This document shows, piece after piece, positions 1 to 11,779 of a stretch of DNA of 64,000 nucleotides. Below the pieces are notes generated by a model. That model was not told the DNA's origin. It did no database searches and was given only the letters and a program-made list of their open reading frames with translations. The stretch lies in assembly GCF_026914265.1 (NCBI RefSeq), contig NC_069135.1, forward strand, positions 20,267,639 through 20,331,638, in the 5' to 3' direction. The DNA is from Mya arenaria. Taxonomy: Eukaryota > Mollusca > Bivalvia > Myida > Myidae. Made by a program: the position numbers and the translations under genes. Positions within the stretch are counted from its first letter, which is position 1. The number at the start of each line of letters is the position of its first letter.

Positions 1-16
1 CCTTCTTTATCATAAA

Positions 17-206
17 TTATTTTTTATCAAAATATTCCTTTTTTAATTTCTTAAATAACGGAAGTTCGTTCTTTGCACACGACATTGTTATGAGGTCATC
101 AGCGAAAATTAGTCCTGTGGAGGAAGTGACTTGTTCATTTTTGATTTGCGAGGTTCCAAGTCTCATAAGCAGGCAATCATAGCTAACTTTCCAATTTTTT
201 TGTTTT
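17..206 (-). pseudogene. LINE reverse transcriptase remnant
   Basis: Read on the minus strand, about 62 codons are open from near 206 down to a TAA at 17-19. The translation contains LIFADDLITMS, which matches the (Y/F)ADD catalytic motif of reverse transcriptases. It is preceded by a DCLLMRLGTS stretch of the kind found just upstream of that motif in animal LINEs. A stop codon lies immediately upstream and nothing else of the element is recognisable, so this is a short dead fragment. It may continue beyond the left edge only as a non-coding tail, because the reading frame stops at 17. The LINE clade cannot be assigned from this length. Confidence 0.6.
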
Positions 207-1037
207 TAATTTACTTTTACAGATTGTCTGTTTGTAATTTATTTATTGGTTTAATGTGATTTTATTGTCAACATGCATACCTCAACAGGTTCCATTTTTT
301 CAGATGACGTCACAAATTACTCATTTGACTTTAATGGTAAAAAATAACAAATGATATGTGCACAGATAAAAAAAAAACACATTAGCGATCTGTATATGTT
401 TTTTTTACTGTGAAATTAAGGGCTACGTAGCTATTAAATTAAAAATCAAACATTTATAAAGGCTGAAAAAAGTACCTCAAGTATATTAATTTTGTTATTT
501 TGATCTTTAAAGTCAAATGAAATGAACAAAATACTGAATTAAAGAAAAACAAAAATCCTTTGCATCCACCTATAATGTGCCCCTTTAGAGAAAGACATTT
601 GTACTTAACTTATTCCGTATTTAATCACATTATAAAATAAGATGACACGAATTTTTGTTACAAAAGTATCAAGAAAATATTTTTTAAACAATAACTAGAG
701 TTAAATTAATTTCAGTTTTCATTATACACGGGGATCAAATAATGTGCTCCATCAATTGAGAAAAATAATTGAATTTGGGTAAAAAAATCTCGAAACAAAA
801 CGACAAACAACAAGAATCACATACAGTTTACATAACAATCAATAAATTTAACATGAACTTGTCGCCACGGAACTGTATATATATATATATATATATTAAC
901 TAATTAATATAATTTCAATCATTCCCAATCGATTGAATTGCATTGCATGACAGTGGATTGTGTTATATTGTATTGTATTATATTTGTATTGTGTTGCATT
1001 GATTGCATTTCATTAAATTTGGATATTCCATTTTCAG
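207..1037. other. AT-rich DNA without recognised gene
   Basis: No exon or known repeat is convincing here. It holds a (TA)n run at about 877-896 and a degenerate TATTG pentanucleotide microsatellite at about 957-1013. Confidence 0.4.
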
Positions 1038-1109
1038 GTGTTCCCTAAGTACGAGAGCGTTGGACAGCATGGACAACACTTCGCTCACGGAAACTCAGCA
1101 TGCCATTAA
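1038..1109 (+). CDS. possible terminal exon of an upstream gene
   Basis: A clean acceptor (ccattttcag) is followed by 23 sense codons and TAA at 1107-1109, with translation ending GQHFAHGNSACH. AATAAA-type signals follow within 50 bases (aaagaaataaag near 1145-1156). The acceptor, the GC content above its surroundings and the poly(A)-like signal together resemble a last coding exon on the + strand. No preceding exon was found in the window and the peptide is not recognised, so this could be chance. Confidence 0.25.
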   Translation: MFPKYESVGQHGQHFAHGNSACH

Positions 1110-1140
1110 TTTCTGGACTTTTTTCTCGTGTGTTTAGCTA

Positions 1141-1540
1141 TAAAAGAAATAAAGATTGAATTGTTTACGTTAATTAGCAGTAAAAAAGGAAATAAAAATG
1201 GCATTGTTTACGTTTAACATTTGCAGTTAATAAAGGAAATAAAAATGGCATTGTTTACGTTTACTGGCAGTTAATAAAGGAAATAAAATGGCATTGTTTA
1301 CGTTTACTGGCAGTTAATAAAGGAAATAAAAATGGCATTGTTTACGTTAACTTGCAGCTAATAAAGGAAAATAAAATGGCATTGTTTACGTTATTTGCAG
1401 TTAATAAAGGAAATAAAAATGGCATTGTTTACGTTATTTGCAGTTAATAAAGGAAATAAAAATGGCATTGTTTACGTTAACTTGCAGTTAATAAAGGAAA
1501 TAAAAGTGGCATTGTTTACGTTTACTGGCAGTTAATATAA
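1141..1540 (+). repeat. about 44-bp minisatellite rich in AATAAA signals
   Basis: About eight units of roughly 44 bp are built around 'ggcattgtttacgttta', 'ctggcagttaataaagg' and 'aaataaaaat'. Most units contain two A-rich words of the AATAAA type. The array begins right after the possible terminal exon at 1038-1109, and its first degenerate unit overlaps the likely poly(A) signal of that exon. It therefore looks like an expansion of a gene 3' end. Confidence 0.8.
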
Positions 1541-1754
1541 CAGAGGTTGCGGAAATCGGCACGCATTTTAATTCAGCTTCATGTACAAGTAGGGCATTTT
1601 AAAGGTTAAACTGACTTTACAAATCATTTTCAACTAGTATTCATATAAATCAATTTCCTTGTTCTTTTATACATGTCATTAATACGCGTTTTTATACATT
1701 TAACATATACATGGGTGATAAAGGGTATGTCACTGTATACAATACGTCACGATA

Positions 1755-1846
1755 CGGTATACGATACAATACAATACAATATAATACAATACAATACGAT
1801 GCAATGCAATACAATACAATACAATACAATACAATACAATACAGTG
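1755..1846. repeat. (CAATA)n pentanucleotide microsatellite
   Basis: Repeated 'acaat'/'caata' units with a few point changes. It is the complement of the TATTG microsatellite at 957-1013, so the two form an inverted pair around the minisatellite. Confidence 0.8.
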
Positions 1847-2089
1847 CAGCATTTTTCTTGGGAAAAGGACCCTACTCAGAATTTGGAAAAGATACGGCGT
1901 TTCGCGTCCATTTTAGAATTTCCTTGCCAAGTTACTTTCATATGAAACCCCTACAATTTTGTGAAATTAAGAAAACAAGACAAATGTGTACTGTTAAAAT
2001 ACCAGTTAACATACATGTGACGTTGGAATGTAATTTAGACGTACTTCTATGTAGTCATCACTAATCAAGTCCTTTTCCTAGGCCTGCAC

Positions 2090-2560
2090 CCTTACAAAGA
2101 AATTGGCGAAACAAAGTGGCCTCATCATTTATTGATCCACGGCGTATAGCTTACTCACTGGCGACCTAGAAATTCTATAGATCTTGATGAAAGTTATAAA
2201 TACATACCGGAAGCTGATATATTAAGTGTGTATTTTATCACTTTACTGCATACATGACAGGTAAAATTTTAAAGTCATTGCAATGTTTTAGATTTTATTT
2301 AAGTTAAAATAGTGAAGCTTGTCTTAAATGAGCATTGTGCATACTACAGTGAAAACATATTGACAGTTCATTACATCAATTTCATTGGATAAGCATGATG
2401 CTAGTAAGTGATGCATGTTCTCTTAGCGAAGTTGCACATACATTTAATATATGTATTATATGTGTGCAACATAAACGCTTCATTTGTTGTTGACAGCTCG
2501 TGATGGAGAACGTGTTATACGTAAATACTGACCATGCACATTAGTGTTGACCTAAACCGG
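2090..2560. repeat. diverged dispersed repeat, copy 1
   Basis: Shares ordered blocks with 13165-13640, including 'atttcattgga.aagcatgatg', 'atatgtgtgcaacataaa' and 'cgtgatgg.gaac.tgtta'. Similarity is patchy, consistent with an old interspersed element of unknown class. No coding capacity was recognised. Confidence 0.5.
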
Positions 2561-2834
2561 CCGAATATATTCCAGTCATGACCTGATGACATTGTTTTAG
2601 CAAAATAGACGTTAAACCTTATGTAAATGCTTATTATATAGATATATATATATATATACAAACGAACAAAAAATAGCCGCATCGCGCGATTTCGGACATC
2701 GGACAAACTTATTACACATGTTTCTTTGTTGATATCAAATGCCAAAACCAATAAACTTTTCAAACTGTTTTCTAAACTTCTTTCTTTAAAAGGATAAGAA
2801 AAATTATGTTTCCATAACATCCACAGCTTTAGTT

Positions 2835-2940
2835 CCGACGCGACATTTTTGTTATGACGTCATGTGTGTGATATGAAATTTAGTATTCGTAATTTGCAAA
2901 GCATGGTCTTATCTTACGCATTTTTTAGATATCATCATGA
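2835..2940. repeat. short dispersed repeat shared with 27595-27700
   Basis: The words 'gctatgacgtcatgtgtgtg' and 'atcttacgca' with following A/T sequence recur in the same order near 27605-27690. It contains a CRE-like TGACGTCA, but both copies sit in repeat DNA, so a regulatory role is not supported. Confidence 0.5.
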
Positions 2941-2984
2941 TTTGTATGCCCCAAAAGGAGAGAAAATTAAAATCACACCACCAG

Positions 2985-4560
2985 TTTCTAGTGTCTGGGC
3001 TGTAACTTTGGCATGCAGTGATTGATGCAAGACCCACGACCCTACCTCAAGGGTCAAGGTCACACTCCGAGTTTAATCATATGGAACGCTGCATAGATGC
3101 ATATACAGTGTAGTTGGTCGTGTCCGGGCTATAACTTGGTCATGCAGGGTAGGATTTCAAAACTACTTGGCACATGTGTTCGGTACATAAAGGCAATGTG
3201 TCGCGTGCAAGACCCACGTCCCTACCTCAAAGGTCATAGTATTCCTCGCAGGTTTATCAAAACTACTTGGCACATGTGTTCGGTACATAAAGGCGATGGG
3301 TCATATGCAAGTCTCACGACCCTACCTCAAAAGTGAAGGTCACACTTCGAATTTAATCATTATGAAATGCTGCACATATGCACATATACAGTTTAGTTGG
3401 CCGTCTCCGGGCTGTAACTTGGTCATGCAGGGAGGGATTTTAAAATAACTTGGCACATGAGTTCGTAACAGAGAGTTGACGTTTCGCGTGCAAGACCCAC
3501 GTCCCTATCTTAAAGGTCAAGGAATCAATTACAGGTTTATCAGTATTGAATGCTGCATGTATGCATATACAGTTTAGCTGGTCGTGTCCGAGATATACCT
3601 TTGTCATGCACAGTGTTAATTTTTTTTTAAATGTACATGTGTTCGGTACATAAAGACGACGTTGCGTATGCACGAATTATGTCCCTTCCTCAAAGGTCAT
3701 GGCCAAGGTCAGGGTTTTTCATTATGTAATGCTGTCAATATGTATATACTGTATAGCTGGTCGTGTCAAGGCTGTTACTTCGTCGTACATAGAGGGATTT
3801 TAAAATAACTTCGCACATTAGTGTTAGTAACATAGATATCACTTTCCGCGAGCAAGTCCCACGTCCCTACCCAAAAAAGGTCAAGGAAATACAAGTTTAT
3901 CAATATGGAATGCCGCATACATGCCCATACAGTGTGAATTGTCGTGTCTGTCCGGGATGTAACTTTGTCAAGCACGGTGTTGTATTGAAATAAATTGGCA
4001 CATTTGTTCGGTGCGTAAAGGCGCCGTGTCGTGTGCAAGAACCACGTCCCTTCCTCAAAGGTCAAGATCACTCTCATACGGTAATCAATATGTAATGCTG
4101 CATTTATGCATATACAATGTAGTTGGATTTTAAAATTACTTCGTACATGTGTTTAGTACATAAAGACAAAGTGTCGGGCGCAAGACCCGCAATTCTATCT
4201 TAAAGGTCAATGTAGCACTTGTATTTTAATGATTATGGAATGCTGCAGGTATGCATAAACTGTGTAGATGGTCGTGTCTGGACCGTAATTTGGTCATGCA
4301 CAGTAAGTTTGAAATAAATTGGCACATGTGTTCAATACATTAATGCGATGTGTTGCATGCAAGACCCACGTACTACGTCAAAGTTCAAGGTCTCGCTTTT
4401 AGTATAATCATTATGAAATACTACACATGTACATATACAGTATAGTAGGTCGTGTCGTGACTGTAATTTTGTAACTTTGCAAAGAGGGATTTTAAAATTA
4501 TTTGGCTCATGTGTTCAGTACATAAAGAATACGTGTCGGGTCAATTCATGTGTCCCTATC
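2985..4560. repeat. degenerate tandem repeat of about 180-bp units
   Basis: About eight diverged copies. Each carries 'gtcgtgtccgggctgtaact', 'ggtcatgcag', 'ttggcacatgtgttcggtac', 'ataaaggcgatgtgtcg', 'caagacccacgtccctacct' and 'caaaggtcaaggtc'. The phrase order resembles the element at 19504-20442 and other mollusc repeats with a 'gtccgggccataacttgg' core. Several short open frames on both strands fall here and are products of the repeat. Confidence 0.75.
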
Positions 4561-5098
4561 TCTCCCAGCATCAGTTCTCCGCATTTGACATCAACCATAA
4601 TGGGGCAGGCATATGATAAAAGTTTTCGATATCTCTTCCTGATTGAATGCATTTTAATAATTGCATAATCTATTGAACTGCATAAAAGTTCGAGTGCATT
4701 CGTCACTTACTGTGACACCTCTTGTTTTATTCAAATAATCAATGTTAAATAAACGAAAATTACAAACAAAACACACAAGTATGGCAATGCATTAGAACTT
4801 AGTTGAAATAAAGTAATGCAGCCGTAATGCAAGCAGTTACTATCTTTTAAAATAGATATTAAAATCTGGTCTCATTCCCACCACTTATGACAGAACCATA
4901 TTACTAAGTATAGCGGACACTGCATTTCTAAACCACCTATTAAAAAGAAACAGGGAGAAAAATGAAGACATTGTTTTAAATATTAGGGTGAAAATACTTA
5001 TGGCATTACTTTAGATGGCTTTAAATTGGGGCTGGGTGTCAAGGGTTTGGTTTGCTGAAGTTATAATAATGTAGTTTGTCATAAGAAATCATTTGTAG

Positions 5099-8000
5099 AC
5101 ATTGACCCAACAATTGCGATGCCAAGAAATGACAGTACAAAGCTACCGAATGTTCCAAAGGCTGCAAGAGACATGTCCAGTGTTTCAACGGAACCCCCAT
5201 TCAAAGCATTTGTTGCCAACTTGCCGTATGATGCTTCTGAGGAGAAGTTGATGAGATTCTTTGGGCATCTTGATGTAAGTTTCTTTTTCAGGCCATTCGT
5301 GGTTAACACTGAATGAAATTAGTTATCAAAACTAGCACAAGTCGGCTAACTGTTAACCATGGTTCATGCTCAGACTATGCACTCGATATGGCAGGGCTGA
5401 TTGAATTCCCAATGTCAAATAGTAGTGCAAGAACATGGCCTTCTTGATCCAAAAGTCTTAATTTCGATGAATGGAAGTGTCAAACAATAACAATAAGTTA
5501 TCGGCATAATTTGTCAATTGAAATGGGAATACAGAAAAGGTTTGATTTGTATTGTTGCTTAAGGGAAAGTCATGTGTGATTGGGTTTCCTTTTATAGCTT
5601 ATGAAAATATTGACTGCAGTGTTTGCAAAGTTAGATGCACAAGGTCCATGAACATCACACTATGGTTCCCTGATCAATATATTTGCATGAAACGAGGATT
5701 CACTTGTTTTCAAGTCATTGGCAGTAAACTGTAGCCATTTAATTATGAAATAATATGTGTATAAATCAATGATTAGGTTCTGAAATATTTTGAATCACTG
5801 ATGCATGACTTTTCACATTGCTTGTAACAACATTTGGGTTTTCCTTTTAGCCTTTGATTTTTAAATAAAATAATAATACCCACATACCAGTAATGATATG
5901 ATAGGAAGTCTGTCTTGTAGTATAAAATTCTATGGCATGTATGTTTGTGAAACATTTCAGGTGGTTAATGTGCGATTACCACTCGACAAGGGCAGGCATC
6001 GTGGGTTTGGATACGTGCAATTTCAAAGCAGACAGGGATTGATTGGTGCACTAGGAATGCACCAAGAGGTGACATTTCTACTTTCATAAACATGACACGA
6101 ATGGGAGCCTAGCTCCACCTGGTCAATTGTCGGATGTGAGAGGATCCTAGCTCCACCTGGTCATTTGTCGGATGTGAGAGGAGCTTAGCTCCATCTGGTC
6201 ACGTGTCGGATGTGAGAGGAGCCTAGCTCCACCTGGTCACTTGTCGGATGTAAGAGGAGCTTAGCTCCACCTGGTCATTTGTCATATGTGAGATGAGAGT
6301 AAGCGTCAACTGGTCACATGTCGCATTTGAGAAAAGCCTAGCTCCACCTGGTCACTTGTCGGATGTGAGAGGAGACTAGCGCAACCTGGTCACATGTCGG
6401 TTTTGAGAGGAGCCTAGCTCCATCTGGTCACTTGTCGAATGTAAGAGGAGCCTAGCTCCACCTGGCACTTGTCGGATGTGAGATGAAACTTTCCCCAACT
6501 GGATACTTGTCGGATGTTAGAGGAGCCTAGCCCCAACTGGTCACTTGTCGGATGTAAGATGAGACTTGCCCCAACTGGTCACTTGCCGGATGTAAGAGGA
6601 GCCTAGCTCCACCTGGTCACTTGTCGGGTGTATAAAAATACATCAAAAGACAGCCTTAAAGTATACATTTTCAATTATGGGCTATTTGATCATAATCCAT
6701 GTTGTCTTCTTCATTCCAGTCGATTTGGGTTGTATGGAGCGCCGTAACAACATTATGTATGCGTTTGGCATCAAGTCAAGTCAAGTCAATATTTGTTTAT
6801 TGTCGGATATCATATATAACATCAGTTTTTGGTGTTTTTGTTATGTCCTGGTATTGTCAAAATCATGAAGATATGTTATACTAAGCGTTACTTAATTGTC
6901 CAAGCAATGATTTTGTATAGATTATCAGCATAACTTGACTAACAGTTGTATTATGTTTTATTACAATGTTTACTTTATTTATATTGTGCAGATGTTTTGT
7001 GGTCGGAAAATCGTTGTGCATCTGACCGGAGAATCACACAATGGTAATGAACCCTGTTTTCTTCGTTTGTAAACATATTACTAACAATACATTTCTGTTT
7101 TGAGACCTGCTAGTGCCCCAGCATTAGGTTATGGAAGTTGTTAATAACCGGTGCTAGACACTACCTATTTACGCACATGCACAAATATTTATGCACATTA
7201 GTCCTTCAAACTACCTACTAAATATTCAGAGTCCAAGGCATAATCAGGGATTCCAGCAGTTTAATAAAGTTAAACTCATAATCATAAGGAGAAATATAAT
7301 TATATTTTTGTATATGAAATTTTTATTTTATTAAAAAAATATAAGCAAGATTCAACTTCTAAAGAATGAAGTTATAGGATGTGGATACATGTAAAATGAT
7401 ATCGATTCCTACACTGTATCAAAACTGCCGTAAACATTTAGAAAGATATTACAGACATCGAGTTTGTTTCTAAATCGTATAGGAGGTGGTAATGATGGTT
7501 TACCTTTTGCTAGAATGCTGTTGTTTATTTTTCATCATCAGATGTTCTTATAGGTGCTGGTTATAATTGTTTACATTTTTACACAATGTTTTTTTTTTGT
7601 CATCATCAGATACTCGTATAAGTGGTGGTAATAACTGTTAACATAATGCTACAATGCTGTTGTTTATTTTTCATCATCAGATAATCCCTCATCAGATAAT
7701 CCATCATCAGATAATGGTAAAGGTGGTCGGTATCGCTATGATGGAGGTCCTTGTCGAGCTGCAGGAGACTGGCGATCACAATCTAAATCAGACTCGGGTA
7801 CACCAGGCCCAATGGTCACGAACATATTTAAGAAATAACTCAATCATTACTCAACATCAAAAGTAGTTAAAATGGTCTGTTTTTTACACTTTTTAAAGCG
7901 TATTCTCTCAGAAAAAAGGGAAAAGAATTGTTGATTTTTAACTGTTGTTCAAGATTCCAGAAAAAAAGGTCTGCAGCTAAAAAATGAAATTGAATATAAC

Positions 8001-9011
8001 ACGTTGTTTTTACCAAATAATTAAGTTCATTTTAGTTTTAGAATTTACTATCTTAAAAATATTGACAAAAAGTTTTTATCAACATATTCCATAAGAAAGT
8101 ATGGAAAAAGAGCGAAAACATACAATATTTTGAATCATTATACGTGATGTAATGGGCTGAGACTGATAAGAAGATTTGACTTAAATATGTTCGTGTTATT
8201 TGGGCATAGTCTTTTAGCCATTTTATGTTTTTTCACCTTATGAAAGACAAGGGTCGCGGATTTAAAACCCAAATAAAGCAAAATATTAATTTACTTATAA
8301 TTGCTTAAGAATTAATAATGGCATGACATATTTTAATCATTGTGAAATTTGCCAAAACCCATGAGAAAGGACCTCATTAAATTTAACCAAACTGCAGTCG
8401 AATGCTGTTGGCTCAAACTCTCAATGACCGGCGAAAATACCTCGAGCCTCAAAACATTCGAGCCAAGCGGGAATTCATCCCTTCAGTTTGAAGAAATTCA
8501 AGCCAAACGAGTTCGAACCAATGGGGTTCAACTGTACAGTAATTTATTATTTTACTACCTAAGCATTCACTGACAGAGGAAACTATGGTCGCTCAGATGA
8601 CCGAAGGCCGATTCGCAATGACAACAGAGGGCCGAGCCGTTATGATGATAGGGGGCCAAGGCGAGAAGGCGGCACCACTGCCAGGTCAGAACTAGCCGCC
8701 AAAACGGAAGACATGTGGCAGATACCTTACAAAGTACATTTAGATGTATTTGGAAATTATTGATTTCTTATAAAAGTATTGTGATTAAAGAACCTACAAA
8801 TGTAAGAAAAAGCATCCGCTTTTGTCAAATATTTGTGTTTACTTGAAATAACTTTGTAGATATAATGAACGAGGATTTGGCGGTGACAGACGATCTGATC
8901 GAGGAGATTACGAGGGATTTGGTCACCATGACGACCATGTATTTGGAGAGGGAATATACAGAAGTGATGACGACAGACGGGGCGGGTTTGAAGGCGGCGG
9001 CAATAGAGATG
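5099..9011 (+). CDS. EIF4B: eIF4B-like RNA-binding translation factor, partial
   Basis: Six exons join in phase: 5099-5274, 5961-6068, 6992-7043, 7681-7797, 8579-8684 and 8860-9011. From the ATG at 5119 they encode 230 residues. Residues about 30-105 form an RRM, with RNP2-like FVANLP and a strong RNP1 (RGFGYVQF). The leader LPNVPKAAR, the PPFKAFVANLPYD opening and the closing CGRKIVVHL fit the eIF4B/eIF4H type of RRM, and the pre-RRM 'PKAAR' segment and later GDWR motif favour eIF4B. Exons 5-6 encode an Arg/Asp/Gly-rich region (RYDDRGPRR, RGFGGDRRSDRGD) like the DRYG/RGG region of eIF4B, which stimulates eIF4A helicase in cap-dependent initiation. The frame is open upstream of 5119 to the acceptor at 5098, so earlier coding exons are likely, but none was found. 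The C-terminal half is also missing before the amidase gene. The exon 4 donor (CGG/GTACAC) is weak; read-through gives a stop at 7836-7838 and a 157-residue product. Confidence 0.78.
6087..6632. repeat. 38-bp minisatellite in eIF4B-like intron
   Basis: About 14 copies of a roughly 38-bp unit ('gtcacttgtcggatgtgag', then 'aggagcctagctccacctg'). It starts about 20 bases downstream of the exon ending at 6068. Unit variants are mostly point changes. Confidence 0.9.
6768..6805. repeat. (TCAAG)n run, probable retroelement tail
   Basis: Three repeats of 'tcaag' followed by 'tcaatatttgttta'. Similar pentanucleotide runs with A/T-rich edges end non-LTR elements in molluscs. No body of an element is recognisable, so the assignment is tentative. 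Confidence 0.3.
7480..7680 (+). repeat. tandem intron units, each with a splice acceptor and an 18-nt exon-like stretch
   Basis: Three tandem units of 68-71 bp each end in 'catcatcag' followed by 'at'. After the first two acceptors an 18-nt in-phase segment precedes a GT (7542-7559 before GTTATA, 7610-7627 before GTAATA). The third acceptor starts real exon 4 at 7681. Whether the two short segments are used as microexons or are decayed duplicates of exon 4's start cannot be told from sequence alone. Confidence 0.55.
8395..8534. mobile_element. pogo-like MITE, diverged copy
   Basis: Starts CAGTCGAATGCTGTTGGCTC and ends GGGGTTCAACTG, with internal 'ttcgagccaagcggga' words. It is a shortened, diverged relative of the 174-bp elements at 10618-10791 and 17829-18002. 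It lies 44 bases upstream of an eIF4B-like exon. Confidence 0.75.
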
Positions 9012-9219
9012 GTTAGTTTCACTATCAGTAAGACTGAAAGATCAACAAGACTCAAAATCTCGAACAATATGTCCATCATTACAGGGTCAAGCCCAACACA
9101 CTATTTCTGTTAATTATAAATTGCGTAATATTCCTCTGTTAAGGAATTTTAAGACCTTTAAAGGAAGTTATATTTAAGGTATTATCATGACTTGTGATTC
9201 TGAAAATGAGGTTTAAGTA

Positions 9220-9790
9220 TGTTATTATGCCCACGAAGTAATCGGACCGTTTGTCCATCCGTCCGTCCCCACGGTTTCCGATCAATAACCGAGGAACGCT
9301 ATGGTACAGAAACCTTTTACTTGTTAGGCTGGTTGGTATTGAAAAGCAGAGGAACCCTATTGATTTTGAGGTCCGTGGGTCAAAGATGAAGGTCGTAGAG
9401 ACTGCAAGTTGAAAATCCGTTTCCGATCATTTACTAAGTACGCTTTGGCCCAGAGACCTCAAACTTGGTAGGCAGGTTGTTCAGAGAGTAAAACTATTTA
9501 TTGTGAGGTTAGTGGGCCAAAGGTCAAGGTCGTGTTTACCTCGGGCTGAAAACTCGTTTCCAATCAAAAACTGAAGACCCAGAGATCTCAAATATTGTAG
9601 CAGGCTCGTAATGACCATCAAAGGAACCCTCGTGGTTTTGAGATGAAGGTCGTGGTGACCTCAAGCTGAAATCCGTATTCGATAAATAATTGAAGACGTT
9701 TACGCCCACAGACCTCAAACTTGGTAGGCAGGTTGGCAATGACCAGTAGATTGACCCTGTTGATTTTGATTATACGTCTTCAGGTCCAAA
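9220..9790. repeat. degenerate tandem repeat of about 120-bp units
   Basis: After a 'gtccatccgtccgtcc' head come about four units, each containing 'cagagacctcaaacttggta', 'ggcaggttg', 'gattttgaggt' and 'aaggtcgt.gtgacct'. Generic mollusc-type intergenic repeat with no coding potential. Confidence 0.65.
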
Positions 9791-9799
9791 ATCGCGTTT

Positions 9800-10610
9800 C
9801 GCGCTTCTTAATAGTTGACTTGTAATAATTGGTGTAATTCATTCGTACATATATGTATATAATTCACTGTTCGTTAATTGATCTTAGATTGACCAGAAAT
9901 CGATGGTATTTTTAACATATTCTTTCTCTACAAAAAGAATCCATTTAAAGCATAACAAAATGATAAGACATAAGCATGGTTCCAACATTCAATGAGCTCT
10001 ATTTGTCGATAACTTTAATGAGAAGAACCGATCCCTGGTTTCATTCGGAAAACCTCGGCCATTTTCCATCGAAGACAACCTCGGATGTATGGTTGTACAT
10101 CATTAGAAGTAGTTTGTATAAGGATATTGATAAAGTGTAGTGTTTTACGTGTATTGTGTATACCTCAGTTTTAATTAATTCCCAAGAGTAAAGTCATTAC
10201 GTTTAACAGCTATATTGAAATCACTTCTCACTGTAATATTTTTGTATAACTGAAAGACGAATAAACATTCTTAAACAAGGGAACAAAATACTACTGACCG
10301 TGTTTTAAAATTGATACTGAGCATAGAAGAGGTCCTCACCGGCGGCACGTTCTCTTGACCTCGATATATGGACACCAATACTGGTTTCTTTTCAGGAACA
10401 ACGTTTAATGCTTTCACTATCAGCATGGGGGGAGGGGGAGTTTCAATAAAGATCTTAGTCGTTTTTAATCGTAAATTGAAATAACGCGAGTGTGATATTT
10501 ATGTTATTTTTCTACTCTACATATTTGAGTGTATTGAACTGTAGCTAGTGTTAAAAATGAATACAAAGTTGCGGAAATAAATACAACCAATGGGTTGCCA
10601 TTTGTGATGT
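9800..10610. other. intergenic DNA with repeat scraps
   Basis: No exon was identified. Around 10325-10410 there is a scrap ('gacctcgatatatggacacc', then 'aatactggtttctt') that also occurs downstream of the tRNA-like SINE at 14745-14860, so it is probably a SINE body fragment. Confidence 0.4.
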
Positions 10611-10617
10611 TTATATA

Positions 10618-10791
10618 CAGTCGAACCCCGTTGGCTCGAACTCCCAGGGACCGGCGAAAATATCTCGAGCCCCAGAAAATTTGAGCCAAGCGGGATTGTT
10701 ACCCTTCAGTATAAAGAATCGATCTTTTAAATCTAGTTCGAGCCGATGAGGAATTCGAGCCAAGCGAGTTCGAGCTAACGGGGTTCGACTG
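10618..10791. mobile_element. pogo-like MITE, 174 bp
   Basis: Terminal inverted repeats CAGTCGAACCCCGTTGGCTC / GAGCTAACGGGGTTCGACTG are flanked by TA on both sides. The TA target and CAGT-type ends are typical of Tc1/mariner-pogo derivatives. It has no coding capacity. A second copy at 17829-18002 has exactly the same length. Confidence 0.85.
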
Positions 10792-11145
10792 TATACATGT
10801 ATTGAAGATTAATGAAGTTACGAGTCAAAACCGTTAATGAAACGTCCCCTTGCATCGCAGTTGTTTAAAGTAAGGTGGCTATACTAAAACCACTATGAAA
10901 CTGCATGTTGAAATTAAAGAAAATGAAGAGTGTCGACCCACCGCCACAACAACCACCGCACACAAGTTTAGTTAAAATAGTTATACCCCCCTCCCCCCCC
11001 CCCCCCACACACACACAAAGAAGTGCAAATCAAAATACATGAAATCACTGTCAACGTTATCTCAGCGTGTTATGCTTATCAGCGTGTTATGCTTAATAGG
11101 CAAACATGCCCCTTTAAAAGAAATCACGTGATGGGTGTTACGTTG

Positions 11146-11231
11146 CAATTCGAGGGGTGAATGCGAAAAGGTTCTAAGTGACATTAAATATAGAATAATA
11201 TAGACCCCTTTCGCTTTCACCCATCGAATTG
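11146..11231. repeat. imperfect inverted repeat
   Basis: 'caattcgaggggtga' and 'cgaaaaggttcta' at the left are mirrored by 'acccctttcgctttcaccca' and 'tcgaattg' at the right, giving an imperfect hairpin. Probably the core of an old small element. Confidence 0.45.
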
Positions 11232-11779
11232 TGTTGTTGTTAATTATTTACTGATTCCGCTTGCTCACTGTGTTTTAAGAGCCTTTAGTACAGCTGACAT
11301 TCATTTTTTCAAATTTATAAAAAAAGTCAACTTACCAGGCAAAAAATGGTCCGAGAATCGGTATTTATCAATCCAAATACGCCATTTTGTTTGCCATGAA
11401 ACATTTTTCTCACTAAATGTTTGTCAGAAACGAAATTACGTCCTCCCCCTTGGATATGACAACACTGATAGAGAGCCCCCTGGTTTTCCGGTCGGGCATG
11501 GTTCTCGGTTTTCACGGTACATATATGTACTTCGCGCTCCGCGCGTCATAAATAATACCAAATAAGCCAAGAATTAACTAAGATATACCAAAAATAAACA
11601 GTACTGTAACGTTTTATTCAATATATTTACTTAATATTTACTTGGTATTCCGTTCAAAAATAAAGCGATATTCCGGACCAAAAATAAACGGTATTCCCAT
11701 AAGGAAATTAACATTGATTTGTGTGAACATTAACATTTTAATTAATGTTCGTATGAAACGCTTGAATAACATTGGTTAG

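Noticed and set aside
1673..2064. Overlapping open frames of 90 and 117 codons
   Set aside because: Both run through the CAATA microsatellite and give IQYNTIQYN-type repeats. No splice or start context.
2835..2870. CRE (TGACGTCA) as a promoter element
   Set aside because: The same sequence recurs at 27605-27625 inside a dispersed repeat and no gene start is nearby.
7836..7838. Stop codon as the definite end of the eIF4B-like protein
   Set aside because: Exons 5 and 6 continue in the same phase with eIF4B-like RG/D-rich coding sequence, so the stop is better read as lying past the exon 4 donor. Kept only as an alternative isoform.
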